In this document: positions 54,108 through 61,869 of the stretch, piece by piece
Numbering within the stretch: the first letter of the stretch is position 1
Layout of the letters: each line of letters opens with the position of its first letter
Source: Streptomyces marispadix
Lineage (GTDB): Bacteria; Actinomycetota; Actinomycetes; Streptomycetales; Streptomycetaceae
Assembly (NCBI RefSeq): GCF_022524345.1
Contig: NZ_JAKWJU010000002.1
Span: 5,060,501-5,124,500, forward strand
Length of the DNA: 64,000 nt
Direction of reading: 5' to 3'
Made by a program: the position numbers and the translations under genes
The notes under the pieces: generated by a model
What the model was told of the DNA's origin: nothing
What the model saw: the letters and a program-made list of their open reading frames with translations, nothing else
Database searches by the model: none

Positions 54108-55673
54108 TCAGCTCTTGACCGGGGTGAACAGGTCAAGCCAGTAAAGGAGGTTGAGCAGCACTCCGCCCACCAGCACCGCGGCGGGTGCGGCGGCCATACG
54201 CACCACGACCCGGCCCGTCGCCTCGTTGAGCAGATAGAGACCGCCGACGATGAGGATGCCCAGCCCGCCGCCCATGGTGTTCGCTGCCAGCAGCGACCCG
54301 AACAGGATGGCCAGCCACAGGCTTTCGCTGATCGCGCTGCGCAGATGCTCGGAGGAGTCCCGTACCGACGGAAGCCGCCCCAGCATCCTGCCGATCCAGG
54401 AGAGCGCCAGCACCTCGACGGCGAAGACGGCCGCACCGGCGAGCACGGCCAGCCAGGGGTTCGGCAGCAGATAGCCGATGGGGTAGACGAAGGTGAAGCC
54501 CGCTATCGCATACGCGCCGGAGGCGAGCGCGGTGGTGGCGATCAGGGGTATGAAGCCGAACACGCGGTAGAAGTCGACCTGCGCTGCCCCGGCGTGGTCG
54601 CCCTTGGCTATGAGGAAGCTGGTGGCCTCGCCGCCGCCGAAGACATGCATCTGCGCCAGCAGGCACACGCCCGCGCCCAGCAGCATGAACAGCGGCAGAT
54701 GGCGGCGCAGCCGGGTCGCGCTCGCGCTGAACAACGAGCGCATCGGGTCCTCCAGTTCGGCCTCGGAGACCGTACGGGAGTCCGGCGCCGCGGAGGCGGC
54801 CGTACCGGCCTTGGCTGTGGCGGTGGCTGGGGTCGCGGTCGCCTTCGCGTCTGCGTCTGCGGCTGCGGCTGCGGTCTTCGCGTCTGCCCCGCCCGCACCC
54901 GCACCCGCGCCCACTCCCGCGACCGCTCCGGCCTCGGCCCGCGCCTCGTCGGCCTCCTGCTGCGCCTTCTCCTCCTGCTCGCGTTCGGCCGCCTCCGCCC
55001 GCTCCGCGCGCCGCTGCCGTACGTCCTTTGCCGTGGCGAAGCCGATGAGCATGACGACGCCCACCGCCATCGCCGGCGCACCGGCGAACACGTCGGGCCA
55101 CAGCTTCATCGTGAGGACGACCAGGGCCAGTTCGACCACACCCGCGATGCCGCCGCGCAGCCTGCCGAACTGCCTGCTGATCGCGAGCACCGGGAAGAGC
55201 GTGAACAGGAAGAGGATCGGCGTCGACATCTGCTGCATGGCCGTGAGGAAGTCGACGGGCAGATCGTGCGCGACCTTGTTCGCACCGCCCAGCCCGAAGA
55301 CGACCACGGCACCCCAGGCGCCGCCCAGCAGCGGGGCGAGCCACCGCTTCGGCGAGAGCAGCCCCAGCACATCGGTGGGCAGGAACAGCAGCCAGGGGTT
55401 GAGCACCCCGGTCGACAGCGCCATCGGCGCCCCCAGCCCGAAGATGAACCCCGCGGAGAGGCCGAAGGAGACCGCCGTCGTCGCACTGCGCGTACTGCGG
55501 CCCTGGATGAAGTCGAGCATGAACGGCCGTACGCCGTCGTTGAACACCGCCAGCGCCAGATGGGATATGAGCGCGGTCAGCGCACACAGCAGGATCACGG
55601 TCGTCTGCTGGGCGCCCGAGAAGTCCAGGCTGTGTCCGCCGGCGCTGCCCGCGCCTGCCAGAAGATCGCTCAC
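54108..55673 (-). CDS. yhfT: YhfT-like integral membrane protein
   Basis: 521 aa, GTG at 55673. About ten or more hydrophobic segments in two halves, split by a cytoplasmic Ala/Glu/Arg-rich region (about 215-310) that is low complexity and accounts for most of the extra length over E. coli YhfT (434 aa). Conserved blocks: FNDGVRPFMLDFIQGRSTR, FIFGLGAPMALSTGVLNPWLLFLPTDVLG, GDHAGAAQVDFYRVFGFIPLIATTALASGAY, ANTMGGGLGILIVGGLYLLNEATGR. It is presumably the transporter of the system, perhaps with YhfU (36 bp upstream) as partner; no transport assay is known to me. Confidence 0.9.
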   Translation of the reverse strand: MSDLLAGAGSAGGHSLDFSGAQQTTVILLCALTALISHLALAVFNDGVRPFMLDFIQGRSTRSATTAVSFGLSAGFIFGLGAPMALSTGVLNPWLLFLPTDVLGLLSPKRWLAPLLGGAWGAVVVFGLGGANKVAHDLPVDFLTAMQQMSTPILFLFTLFPVLAISRQFGRLRGGIAGVVELALVVLTMKLWPDVFAGAPAMAVGVVMLIGFATAKDVRQRRAERAEAAEREQEEKAQQEADEARAEAGAVAGVGAGAGAGGADAKTAAAAADADAKATATPATATAKAGTAASAAPDSRTVSEAELEDPMRSLFSASATRLRRHLPLFMLLGAGVCLLAQMHVFGGGEATSFLIAKGDHAGAAQVDFYRVFGFIPLIATTALASGAYAIAGFTFVYPIGYLLPNPWLAVLAGAAVFAVEVLALSWIGRMLGRLPSVRDSSEHLRSAISESLWLAILFGSLLAANTMGGGLGILIVGGLYLLNEATGRVVVRMAAAPAAVLVGGVLLNLLYWLDLFTPVKS

Positions 55674-55709
55674 GGGATTCTCCCTCTCCTCGTCCGGCGG
55701 ACCGGCGGT

Positions 55710-56069
55710 TCAGCGGGTGTGCGCGGCGATTGCACGCGCGATGACGGGTGTGGTGTCCGTGATCTGGTCGACGCCGAAGCCGAAGACCTTCCTGCCGCTC
55801 TCCAGCAGTTCGGTGACCTCCGCCTCGCTGGGCACGCTCCGCCCGAAGGTGTGGCACACGCCGCTGCCGAGCACGCCGAGGAGCACCCCGAGGGACGCCC
55901 CGGCACCGGTGTGGCACGTACCGAGGTAGTAGTCGGCCTGCCCGGCGCGCAGCCTCATCGCCGCCTCCATGTCCGAGGACACGGCGACCTCCAGGCCGTC
56001 GATGCCCAACCCGCCCAGCTCCTCGGCGACTTGGGCCTTGCCGATGCCTCCGGTGAGGATCCTCGTCAC
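55710..56069 (-). CDS. yhfU: YhfU-like DUF2620 protein
   Basis: 119 aa, GTG at 56069 overlapping the yhfY stop (GTGA). Small Gly-rich alpha/beta protein: VTRILTGGIGKAQVAEELG, GLEVAVSSDMEAAMRLRAGQADYYLGTCHTGAGASLGVLLGVLG, GRKVFGFGVDQIT. The DMEAAM...GQ.DYY.G.C.TGAGA core matches E. coli YhfU closely. Usually next to yhfT, so it may be a cytoplasmic subunit or regulator of the membrane protein. Confidence 0.93.
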   Translation of the reverse strand: MTRILTGGIGKAQVAEELGGLGIDGLEVAVSSDMEAAMRLRAGQADYYLGTCHTGAGASLGVLLGVLGSGVCHTFGRSVPSEAEVTELLESGRKVFGFGVDQITDTTPVIARAIAAHTR

Positions 56070-56548
56070 GGCTGCTCTCCGTTCTGCCGTACGGACGCGC
56101 CCTCGGGCACGCCCGCTCGTTCGCCTGCCCCCGGCCGCTGCTGGAGTACGGCCAGATGCATCGCCAGGTAGTGGATCTCTGAGCCGGGGAGCGGCGGGGC
56201 GCCGAGCGTCCGCTGCGCGCGTGCGGCGATCTGCCGCGCCAGCCGCAGGGCCCCCGGCCGGTCCGCCAGTTCGGCCGCCATGTGCTCGCCCGCGGCCGGG
56301 TCGTCGACGGGTTCGCCGTCGAGCAGCCGGTTCAGGGCCGTCATCAGATGGCTGGTGAGCATTCCGGCGGTCTCCTCCGAGACGGGCAGTCCCGCTCGGG
56401 CCAGTCCTTTCAGCTCCCGCTCGACGAACTCCACGATTTCCGCGCGTACTTGACCGGTCTCGCGGAACAGCCCGATGCGCAGGGCGAGTTGTTCCTCCAG
56501 CGTCCCGTCCGGAATCCCGTACGGATTCCCGCCCTGTTTCTCCTGCAT
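56066..56548 (-). CDS. yhfY: YhfY-like PRD-domain protein
   Basis: 160 aa, ATG at 56548 with GGAAGG about 11 nt upstream. The fold resembles a PTS regulation domain (PRD): ALRIGLFRETGQVRAEIVEFVERELKGL, TAGMLTSHLMTALNRLLDGEP, and the C-terminal LPGSEIHYLAMHLAVLQQ, where the histidine in the EIHYLAMHL motif corresponds to the phosphorylatable PRD site. It has no DNA-binding domain. In E. coli YhfY occupies the same operon position after the regulator. Its presence hints at phosphorylation control of the system. Confidence 0.88.
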   Translation of the reverse strand: MQEKQGGNPYGIPDGTLEEQLALRIGLFRETGQVRAEIVEFVERELKGLARAGLPVSEETAGMLTSHLMTALNRLLDGEPVDDPAAGEHMAAELADRPGALRLARQIAARAQRTLGAPPLPGSEIHYLAMHLAVLQQRPGAGERAGVPEGASVRQNGEQP

Positions 56549-56608
56549 GGAGCGTCCTTCCACGGCACTGACACCGGCCACGACAGTAATCAGGATTCTG
56601 CTTTCTGG

Positions 56609-56633
56609 GGAGCCCTGCTGCGGCTCCTTTTTT
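56609..56633 (+). terminator. Terminator-like hairpin with T-run, antisense to the yhf operon
   Basis: GGAGCC (56609-56614), 7-nt loop, GGCTCC (56622-56627), then TTTTTT (56628-56633). Read on the plus strand it is a textbook terminator, but the genes around it are on the minus strand. It lies in the 217-bp yhfZ-yhfY gap. Confidence 0.5.
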
Positions 56634-56765
56634 CGGCGCCCGCATGGAAACAGGCGCGGAGGCAGCGGAGGAAATGCCAAATGGCCGCGGAGTACTGGGA
56701 GTTGAGGAAGCCGGGACCCGGGGGAGCCGGGAAGGAAAGGACCGCGGGGCGCGAAGCCCGGGCGG

Positions 56766-57708
56766 TCAGTACAGCGGCACCCGTTCGCCCCGCAGTACCT
56801 CTCCCTGCACCTCGGTCACCACGGAGAAGTCCAGCGACGCCCGTACGGCGTCGAGCGCGGGCGTCTCACCGGACCGCCCGATCAGCGCCGCGCTGGAGTT
56901 GCGTGAGGCCAGCTCACGGGCGATCTCCTCGTCCAGCGGCAGGACTTCGACGTCGGGGCCGAGATGGTCGCGCACCTCGTCGAGGTTCCACACCGTGGCG
57001 TCGACGCGTCCCTGCGCGAAGAGACCGCGAAGCTGCATGTACGACGCCTCGACCCACTCCACGTCCTCCCGGCCCGCGAACGCCCGTGCCGCCAGCATCC
57101 GCAGATCCTCCGAGGAGGAGTCCACTGCGACGCGCAGCCCCTCGGTTCGCAGCGGGGTGCCGCGTCGCAGCAGCAGCCCGTGCGAGCCGACGTACGTACC
57201 GGGCCCCAAGTCGGCCACCAGCTCCACGGGATGCTCCTCCGCGATCCGGTCCGCGGCGAAGCGCGAGAGCACGACGAGGTCGGCCTTGCCGTCCAGCAGC
57301 GCACCGAGACGCGTGGACGCGCCCCTCATGAAGGTGATGGCGAACGGCGCCCCGGCCTGCTCGAACGCCGCACGCAGCCCCGTGGCCAGGCCCTCGTAGC
57401 GGTGCGAGTACGGCAGGGGCATCGCGGCGAGCAGCGTGCCCAGCCCGGCGAGCCGCCACAGTATGGCCCGCTCCGAGCGCACGAGGAACGTGCCGAGATG
57501 GCCTCGGGCCTTGGTCTCGACGGCGCCCTCCTCCTCCAGGAGCTGAAGCGCCGCCTGCACGGTGCCGTTCCCCACCTTCAACTCGGCGGCGAAGTCGCGC
57601 AGTCGTGGAAGGCGTGTGCCCGGCCTCGTGATTCAGCAGCAGCGCGGCCAGTTGACGTGCTGCCATTCCGTTACGGGTGAGGAAGCGCGCCCCGTCGCCG
57701 CCGATCAT
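56766..57708 (-). pseudogene. yhfZ: YhfZ-like regulator with GntR-type helix (single-base frameshift)
   Basis: The C-terminal frame (from about 57617 down to 56766) encodes the YhfZ ligand-binding part: MPLPYSHRYEGLATGLRAAF, ADLVVLSRFAAD, LGPGTYVGSHGLLLRRG, VDSSSEDLRML, VDATVWNLDEVRDHL. Upstream, in the same frame, is a GntR-like helix GTRLPRLRDFAAELKVGNGTVQAALQLLEEEG. The N-terminal part (MIGGDGARFLTRNGMAARQLAALLLNHEAG, ATG at 57708) is in another frame. One extra base near 57618 separates them; corrected length is 313 aa (E. coli YhfZ about 300). It probably senses the substrate and controls the operon. Lesion or sequence error cannot be told apart here. Confidence 0.82.
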
Positions 57709-57717
57709 GCGCCGGAT

Positions 57718-57739
57718 AATATCCAGAATCCTGGATATT
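57718..57739 (-). promoter_or_regulatory. Perfect inverted-repeat operator before yhfZ
   Basis: Arms AATATCCAG (57718-57726) and CTGGATATT (57731-57739), spacer AATC. AT-rich in a GC-rich genome and only 10 nt before the yhfZ ATG on the minus strand, so a bound protein would block the start of the operon. YhfZ itself is the first candidate regulator. Confidence 0.72.
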
Positions 57740-57745
57740 GCCAAC

Positions 57746-57775
57746 GGGAAGAGCACGTGATCCTGCTCTCTCCCT
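57746..57775. promoter_or_regulatory. Second inverted repeat in the yhf promoter region
   Basis: AGAGCA and TGCTCT separated by 8 nt, flanked by GGGA / TCCC, about 40 bp upstream of yhfZ. Possible additional operator; weaker than the repeat at 57718-57739. Confidence 0.35.
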
Positions 57776-57862
57776 GGTCGCAGGCGGTACCCCGGTGCAC
57801 ACGACTCCGGAGAATGTCGGTATGGTCACCGAGGTGTACCGATCGCTCCCGACGGGCCTCCT

Positions 57863-57884
57863 ATCCCGGAGGTACGTCCGGGAT
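57863..57884. promoter_or_regulatory. 8-bp inverted repeat in the divergent yhfZ / metallopeptidase-like gap
   Basis: ATCCCGGA (57863-57870) and TCCGGGAT (57877-57884) with spacer GGTACG. Operator or short hairpin. The 316-bp gap (57709-58024) otherwise has no gene. Confidence 0.4.
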
Positions 57885-58024
57885 GGCCGTGTCGGGCGGA
57901 GTCATCCATGCTCCTGTCCGCTCGCCCCGCTGGTGCGGCACCATCGCAACTGACCGGTACGTGCAAAATATTCAAGTTGTCCCGGAATCGGAACACTGAG
58001 GCGGTCCGACTCGTTGAGCACGAC

Positions 58025-58678
58025 GTGAGCACGACACCACCAGTCCTCGCCGCCGAGTTGGCAGCAGCATGGGCGGACATTCAAAGTCACCACCCGGAGC
58101 TGCCGGACTTGGCCGCGCCCGAATCGCTTATCGGGGAGTCCTCGTCCGCATGCGGCGGCGGACTCTCCTTCGAAAGGCTGCTGCACGAGGCCGTGCACGG
58201 AATCGCGGCGGCACGCGGAATCAGAGACACCTCCCGCGCAGGCCGCTATCACAACCGCAGATTCCTCGCCGTGGCCGAGGAGTTGGGGCTTGTGCATCCC
58301 GAAGAGCCGCACGCCAGCAGTGGTTTCTCACTCGTCAATCCGTCCGCGGAGACCAGACGCATCTACCGGCCCACGATCGAGCGCCTTCAGCGTGCGCTGA
58401 AGGCATACAGCGCCGCGACGGAGACGGACGGCGCGGGCAGCTTCCGCGGCCCCGCGGCCCGTCACGGTTCGAGCGGCGGCGGCGTGCGCGTGAAGGCCGT
58501 GTGCGACTGCGGGCGGAACGTGCGCGTGGTGCCCTCGGTGCTGGCGCAGGCCCCGATCGTGTGCGGAGCGTGCCGCAAGCCGTTCCGCATCCCCGACACC
58601 GCGGACACCGCGGTGGGGCGTGCCGGTGCGGGCTCCGGCTCCGAGGAGCGGGTGGAGGCGGTCGCCGGCGTCGGCTGA
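58025..58678 (+). CDS. Conserved actinomycete protein with HExxH site and zinc-ribbon-like end
   Basis: 217 aa from GTG 58025 (VSTTPPVLAAELAAAWADIQ); the frame is open further upstream. The middle carries ERLLHEAVHGIAAARGIRDTSRAGRYHNRRF: HEAVH fits an HExxH zinc site, as in SprT-like proteases. The C-terminal part AVCDCGRNVRVVPSVLAQAPIVCGACRKPF has paired cysteines typical of a zinc ribbon. This protein is conserved near rpsP in Streptomyces; activity and substrate have not, to my knowledge, been shown. It may be an inactive or specialised SprT-like peptidase. Confidence 0.85.
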   Translation: MSTTPPVLAAELAAAWADIQSHHPELPDLAAPESLIGESSSACGGGLSFERLLHEAVHGIAAARGIRDTSRAGRYHNRRFLAVAEELGLVHPEEPHASSGFSLVNPSAETRRIYRPTIERLQRALKAYSAATETDGAGSFRGPAARHGSSGGGVRVKAVCDCGRNVRVVPSVLAQAPIVCGACRKPFRIPDTADTAVGRAGAGSGSEERVEAVAGVG

Positions 58679-59048
58679 CACCGGGCCGGGCGCGGCTGCT
58701 CCTCCGCGTGACGATGTGAAGTACAGGGCGGCGCCGGGGAGTTGAGACGTCCCCGGCGCGCGGTCCCTCGTACGTCGGCCGGGAGCGGTGATCGTTTGCG
58801 CCGCCGCCCCTACGTCGCTCCGGGCGGGCCCCTTCCGCCCGTCTGCTACGGCCCGATGCCCCCGCGGTATCGGGCCGAACCGGGTTCGGCCGGGCGGGTC
58901 ACTTGTGGCATCATGGTGCGCTGTACTCGACAGTCGCACAGGACCCCTCTCTCCTTCGGCTGACGCGTCCATCGGACCTCCGGGTACCGCAACCCCACGT
59001 GGTCACCCGTTGTGTCCACCCACGTCAAGACCAGGAGACACCACAGCA
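58679..59048 (+). other. Gap before rpsP with hairpin
   Basis: 370 bp. Holds GGCCGAACC (58873-58881) and GGTTCGGCC (58883-58891), a likely terminator of the upstream gene, next to a CCCGAT / ATCGGG pair. The rpsP promoter should follow (a TTGTGG at about 58902 is a candidate -35). No gene supported. Confidence 0.55.
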
Positions 59049-59495
59049 GTGGCAGTCAAGATCAAGCTGAAGCGACTGGGCAAGATCCGCTCGCCGCACT
59101 ACCGCATCATCGTCGCCGACTCCCGTACGCGCCGTGACGGCCGTGCCATCGAGGAGATCGGTCTCTACCACCCGGTGCAGAACCCTTCGCGCATCGAGGT
59201 CGACTCGGAGCGCGTCCAGTACTGGCTGGGTGTCGGTGCGCAGCCGACCGAGCCCGTCGCGGCCATCCTCAAAGTCACCGGAGACTGGCAGAAGTTCAAG
59301 GGTCTGCCGGCCCCCGAGCCGATGAAGGTCGCCGAGCCGAAGGCCGACAAGCGTGCCCTCTTCGAGGCCGCGGCCAAGGAGTCGGCGGACGAGCCGAAGG
59401 GTGAGGCGATCACCCAGAAGGCTAAGAAGGCGGACAAGAAGGCGGACGAGGCCGACAAGAAGGCCGAGTCCACCGACGAGTCGACCGGGTCCTGA
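59049..59495 (+). CDS. rpsP: 30S ribosomal protein S16
   Basis: 148 aa, GTG 59049 with AGGAGA upstream. Core [42 protein letters not shown] (residues 1-42) is the S16 signature. The last 60 residues are a Lys/Ala/Asp/Glu-rich extension ([19 protein letters not shown]), common in actinobacterial S16. Head of the rpsP-khpA-rimM-trmD-rplS cluster. Confidence 0.97.
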   Translation: MAVKIKLKRLGKIRSPHYRIIVADSRTRRDGRAIEEIGLYHPVQNPSRIEVDSERVQYWLGVGAQPTEPVAAILKVTGDWQKFKGLPAPEPMKVAEPKADKRALFEAAAKESADEPKGEAITQKAKKADKKADEADKKAESTDESTGS

Positions 59496-59497
59496 TC

Positions 59498-59737
59498 ATG
59501 CTCGAGGAGGCCCTCGAGCACTTGGTCAAGGGCATCGTCGACAACCCGGACGAGGTGCGGGTCGAATCGCGCACCCTGCGCCGCGGGCGCGTTCTGGAGG
59601 TCCGGGTCCACCCCGACGATCTCGGAAAGGTGATCGGCCGCAGCGGTCGCACCGCGCGCGCTCTGCGTACGGTCGTGAGCGCCCTCGGCGGGCGGGGCGT
59701 CCGCGTCGACCTGGTCGACGTGGACCAGGTCCGCTGA
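59498..59737 (+). CDS. khpA: KH-domain RNA-binding protein KhpA
   Basis: 79 aa, ATG 59498, 2 nt after rpsP. A single KH domain with the GxxG loop in LGKVIGRSGRTARALRTVV. Binds RNA, often with KhpB (Jag). The rpsP-khpA-rimM order is standard. Confidence 0.95.
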   Translation: MLEEALEHLVKGIVDNPDEVRVESRTLRRGRVLEVRVHPDDLGKVIGRSGRTARALRTVVSALGGRGVRVDLVDVDQVR

Positions 59738-59762
59738 GCAGCCGCACAAGACAGCACCGGCA

Positions 59763-59797
59763 CGGGCCGGGGACGGCCACTGGCCGTCCCCGGCCCG
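59763..59797 (+). terminator. 17-bp perfect hairpin between khpA and rimM
   Basis: CGGGCCGGGGACGGCCA (59763-59779) and TGGCCGTCCCCGGCCCG (59781-59797) around a single C. Located inside the ribosomal protein operon, it may partly terminate transcription or be an RNase III processing site. Confidence 0.65.
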
Positions 59798-59911
59798 CGT
59801 TCGCATGCGGGGGTGCGCCCGCGGCACCCCGGGAACGGCAGGAGCCGCAGGCAGTGGGACTCCGCCGTAGGCAGCAGGGCATCCAGAGCACGGAAAGCAC
59901 GGAGAGGCACA

Positions 59912-60538
59912 GTGCAGCTAGTCGTCGCGCGCATCGGCCGCGCCCACGGCATCAAGGGCGAGGTCACCGTCGAAGTGCGTACGGACGAGCCGGAGTCGAG
60001 GCTCGCCCCGGGCGCGGTGCTCGCCACCGACCCTCCGCGGCCCAGGCCGCTGATCATCGAGCGCGGCCGGGTGCACAGCGGCCGGCTGCTGCTGCGCTTC
60101 GAGGGGGTCCGCGACCGTGACGCCGCCGAAGCCCTCCGCAACACCCTGCTCATCGCCGAGATCGACCCGGATGAACAGCCCGAGGACCCGGACGAGTTCT
60201 ACGACCACCAGCTCGTCGACCTCGACGTCGTCACCCGTGACGGGACGGACGTGGGCCGTATCGAGGAGGTCGCGCACCCGCCAGGGCAGGACCTCCTCGT
60301 CGTGAAGAGGGAGGACGGCGGCGAGGTGCTGATCCCCTTCGTCACCGAGATCGTCCCCGAGGTCGACCTGGCGGCGCAGCGGATCGTCGTGGACCCGCCA
60401 CCGGGGCTGCTGGACGAGGCCGGAACCGAACGTACCGGCACCGGCGCGTCCGCGAACGACCCGGCAGAGGGCCCGGAGTCCGGCGCCTCGACGGGCTCTT
60501 CCGCCCCGGAACGCGACACCGGGGACGGCCCCCGGTGA
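59912..60538 (+). CDS. rimM: Ribosome maturation factor RimM
   Basis: 208 aa, GTG 59912 with GGAGAGG upstream. Assists 30S head assembly by binding S19. N-terminal [25 protein letters not shown]-barrel part with [15 protein letters not shown] and [27 protein letters not shown]. The last 40 residues are a Gly/Ser/Glu-rich extension. Overlaps trmD by 4 nt (GTGA). Confidence 0.95.
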   Translation: MQLVVARIGRAHGIKGEVTVEVRTDEPESRLAPGAVLATDPPRPRPLIIERGRVHSGRLLLRFEGVRDRDAAEALRNTLLIAEIDPDEQPEDPDEFYDHQLVDLDVVTRDGTDVGRIEEVAHPPGQDLLVVKREDGGEVLIPFVTEIVPEVDLAAQRIVVDPPPGLLDEAGTERTGTGASANDPAEGPESGASTGSSAPERDTGDGPR

Positions 60539-61344
60539 GGATCGACGTCGTCACCATCTTCCCCGAGTATCTGGAGCCGCTGAACGTCTCCCTCGTCGGC
60601 AAGGCCCGCGCCCGCGGCCTCCTCGACGTGCGCGTGCACGACCTGCGCGCATGGACGCACGACCGGCACCACACCGTCGACGACACCCCCTACGGCGGCG
60701 GCCCCGGCATGGTCATGAAGCCCGAGCCGTGGGGCGAGGCCCTGGACGAGATCATCGGCACGGCCACGCCCCCGCCCGCGCTGGTCGTGCCCACCCCCAG
60801 CGGCAGGCCCTTCGACCAGGAGCTGGCCGTCGAACTCTCCCGCGCACCCTGGCTGGTCTTCACCCCCGCCCGCTACGAGGGCATCGACCGTCGCGTCGTG
60901 GACGAGTACGCGGAACGCCTGACGGTCCACGAGGTCTCCATCGGCGACTACGTGCTGGCCGGCGGCGAAGCACCCGTACTGGTCATGGTGGAGGCCGTCG
61001 CACGGCTGCTGCCCGGCGTCCTCGGCAACGCCGAGTCCCACCGCGACGACTCCTTCGCGGGCGGTCCCATGGCAGGACTGCTCGAAGGCCCCGTCTACAC
61101 GAAGCCGCCGCAGTGGCGTGACCGAGGCATCCCCGACGTACTGCTCTCCGGCCATCACGGCCGTATCGCACGCTGGCGAAGGGACCAGGCCCTGGCCCGT
61201 ACGGCCGCGAACCGGCCCGATCTCATCGCCCGCATCGACCCTGCCGCACTCGACGCGCACGACCGCGCCGAGCTGGAGCGCCTGGGCTGGAGCGAGGGAA
61301 CCGACGGCCGATTTTGGCCGACCGGGCAGCACGTGGAAGAATAG
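60535..61344 (+). CDS. trmD: tRNA (guanine37-N1)-methyltransferase
   Basis: 269 aa, GTG start coupled to rimM. Methylates G37 next to the anticodon, preventing frameshifts. SPOUT trefoil-knot motifs: [82 protein letters not shown]-terminal [18 protein letters not shown] is typical. Confidence 0.97.
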   Translation: MRIDVVTIFPEYLEPLNVSLVGKARARGLLDVRVHDLRAWTHDRHHTVDDTPYGGGPGMVMKPEPWGEALDEIIGTATPPPALVVPTPSGRPFDQELAVELSRAPWLVFTPARYEGIDRRVVDEYAERLTVHEVSIGDYVLAGGEAPVLVMVEAVARLLPGVLGNAESHRDDSFAGGPMAGLLEGPVYTKPPQWRDRGIPDVLLSGHHGRIARWRRDQALARTAANRPDLIARIDPAALDAHDRAELERLGWSEGTDGRFWPTGQHVEE

Positions 61345-61475
61345 GCGGCTGCTCCGTACCGGCGCGCGACCCTGCCACAGGGGGACCGACGCCCGCACGG
61401 GCCGGAGCCCTCCAGTCAGCATCACGATCACATTCCGCTGATGACCTGTGGCATCGGCGAGGAAAGCAGACGGTC

Positions 61476-61826
61476 ATGTCTCAGCTTCTCGAAAACCTCG
61501 ATGCGGCTTCGCTGCGCGACAACGTGCCGGCCTTCCGCCCCGGTGACACGGTCAACGTCCACGTACGCGTCATCGAGGGCAACCGCTCGCGTGTCCAGCA
61601 GTTCAAGGGCGTCGTCATCCGCCGCCAGGGCGGCGGCGTGCGGGAGACCTTCACCGTCCGCAAGGTCAGCTTCGGCGTCGGCGTCGAGCGCACCTTCCCG
61701 GTGCACACCCCGATCGTGGAGAAGATCGAGGTCGTCACCCGCGGTGACGTCCGCCGCGCCAAGCTGTACTACCTGCGTGAGCTCCGCGGCAAGGCCGCCA
61801 AGATCAAGGAGAAGCGCGAGAACTGA
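61476..61826 (+). CDS. rplS: 50S ribosomal protein L19
   Basis: 116 aa, ATG 61476. Lies at the 30S-50S interface. [34 protein letters not shown] and [48 protein letters not shown] are the family signatures. Normal length. Confidence 0.97.
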   Translation: MSQLLENLDAASLRDNVPAFRPGDTVNVHVRVIEGNRSRVQQFKGVVIRRQGGGVRETFTVRKVSFGVGVERTFPVHTPIVEKIEVVTRGDVRRAKLYYLRELRGKAAKIKEKREN

Positions 61827-61869
61827 TCGAGCTGTCGGCGGTCCGGCGGGCGACTAGGCTTTCGGCCCG

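Noticed and set aside
53751..56171. 806-aa plus-strand frame opposite php-yhfT-yhfU
   Set aside because: It runs antisense through three genes with clear family motifs; its Gln/His/Arg composition is a shadow pattern.
46700..57750. Genomic island borders around the accessory region
   Set aside because: No integrase, transposase, tRNA target or flanking direct repeat was seen; base composition matches the core. Acquisition by transfer is possible but not supported by sequence alone.
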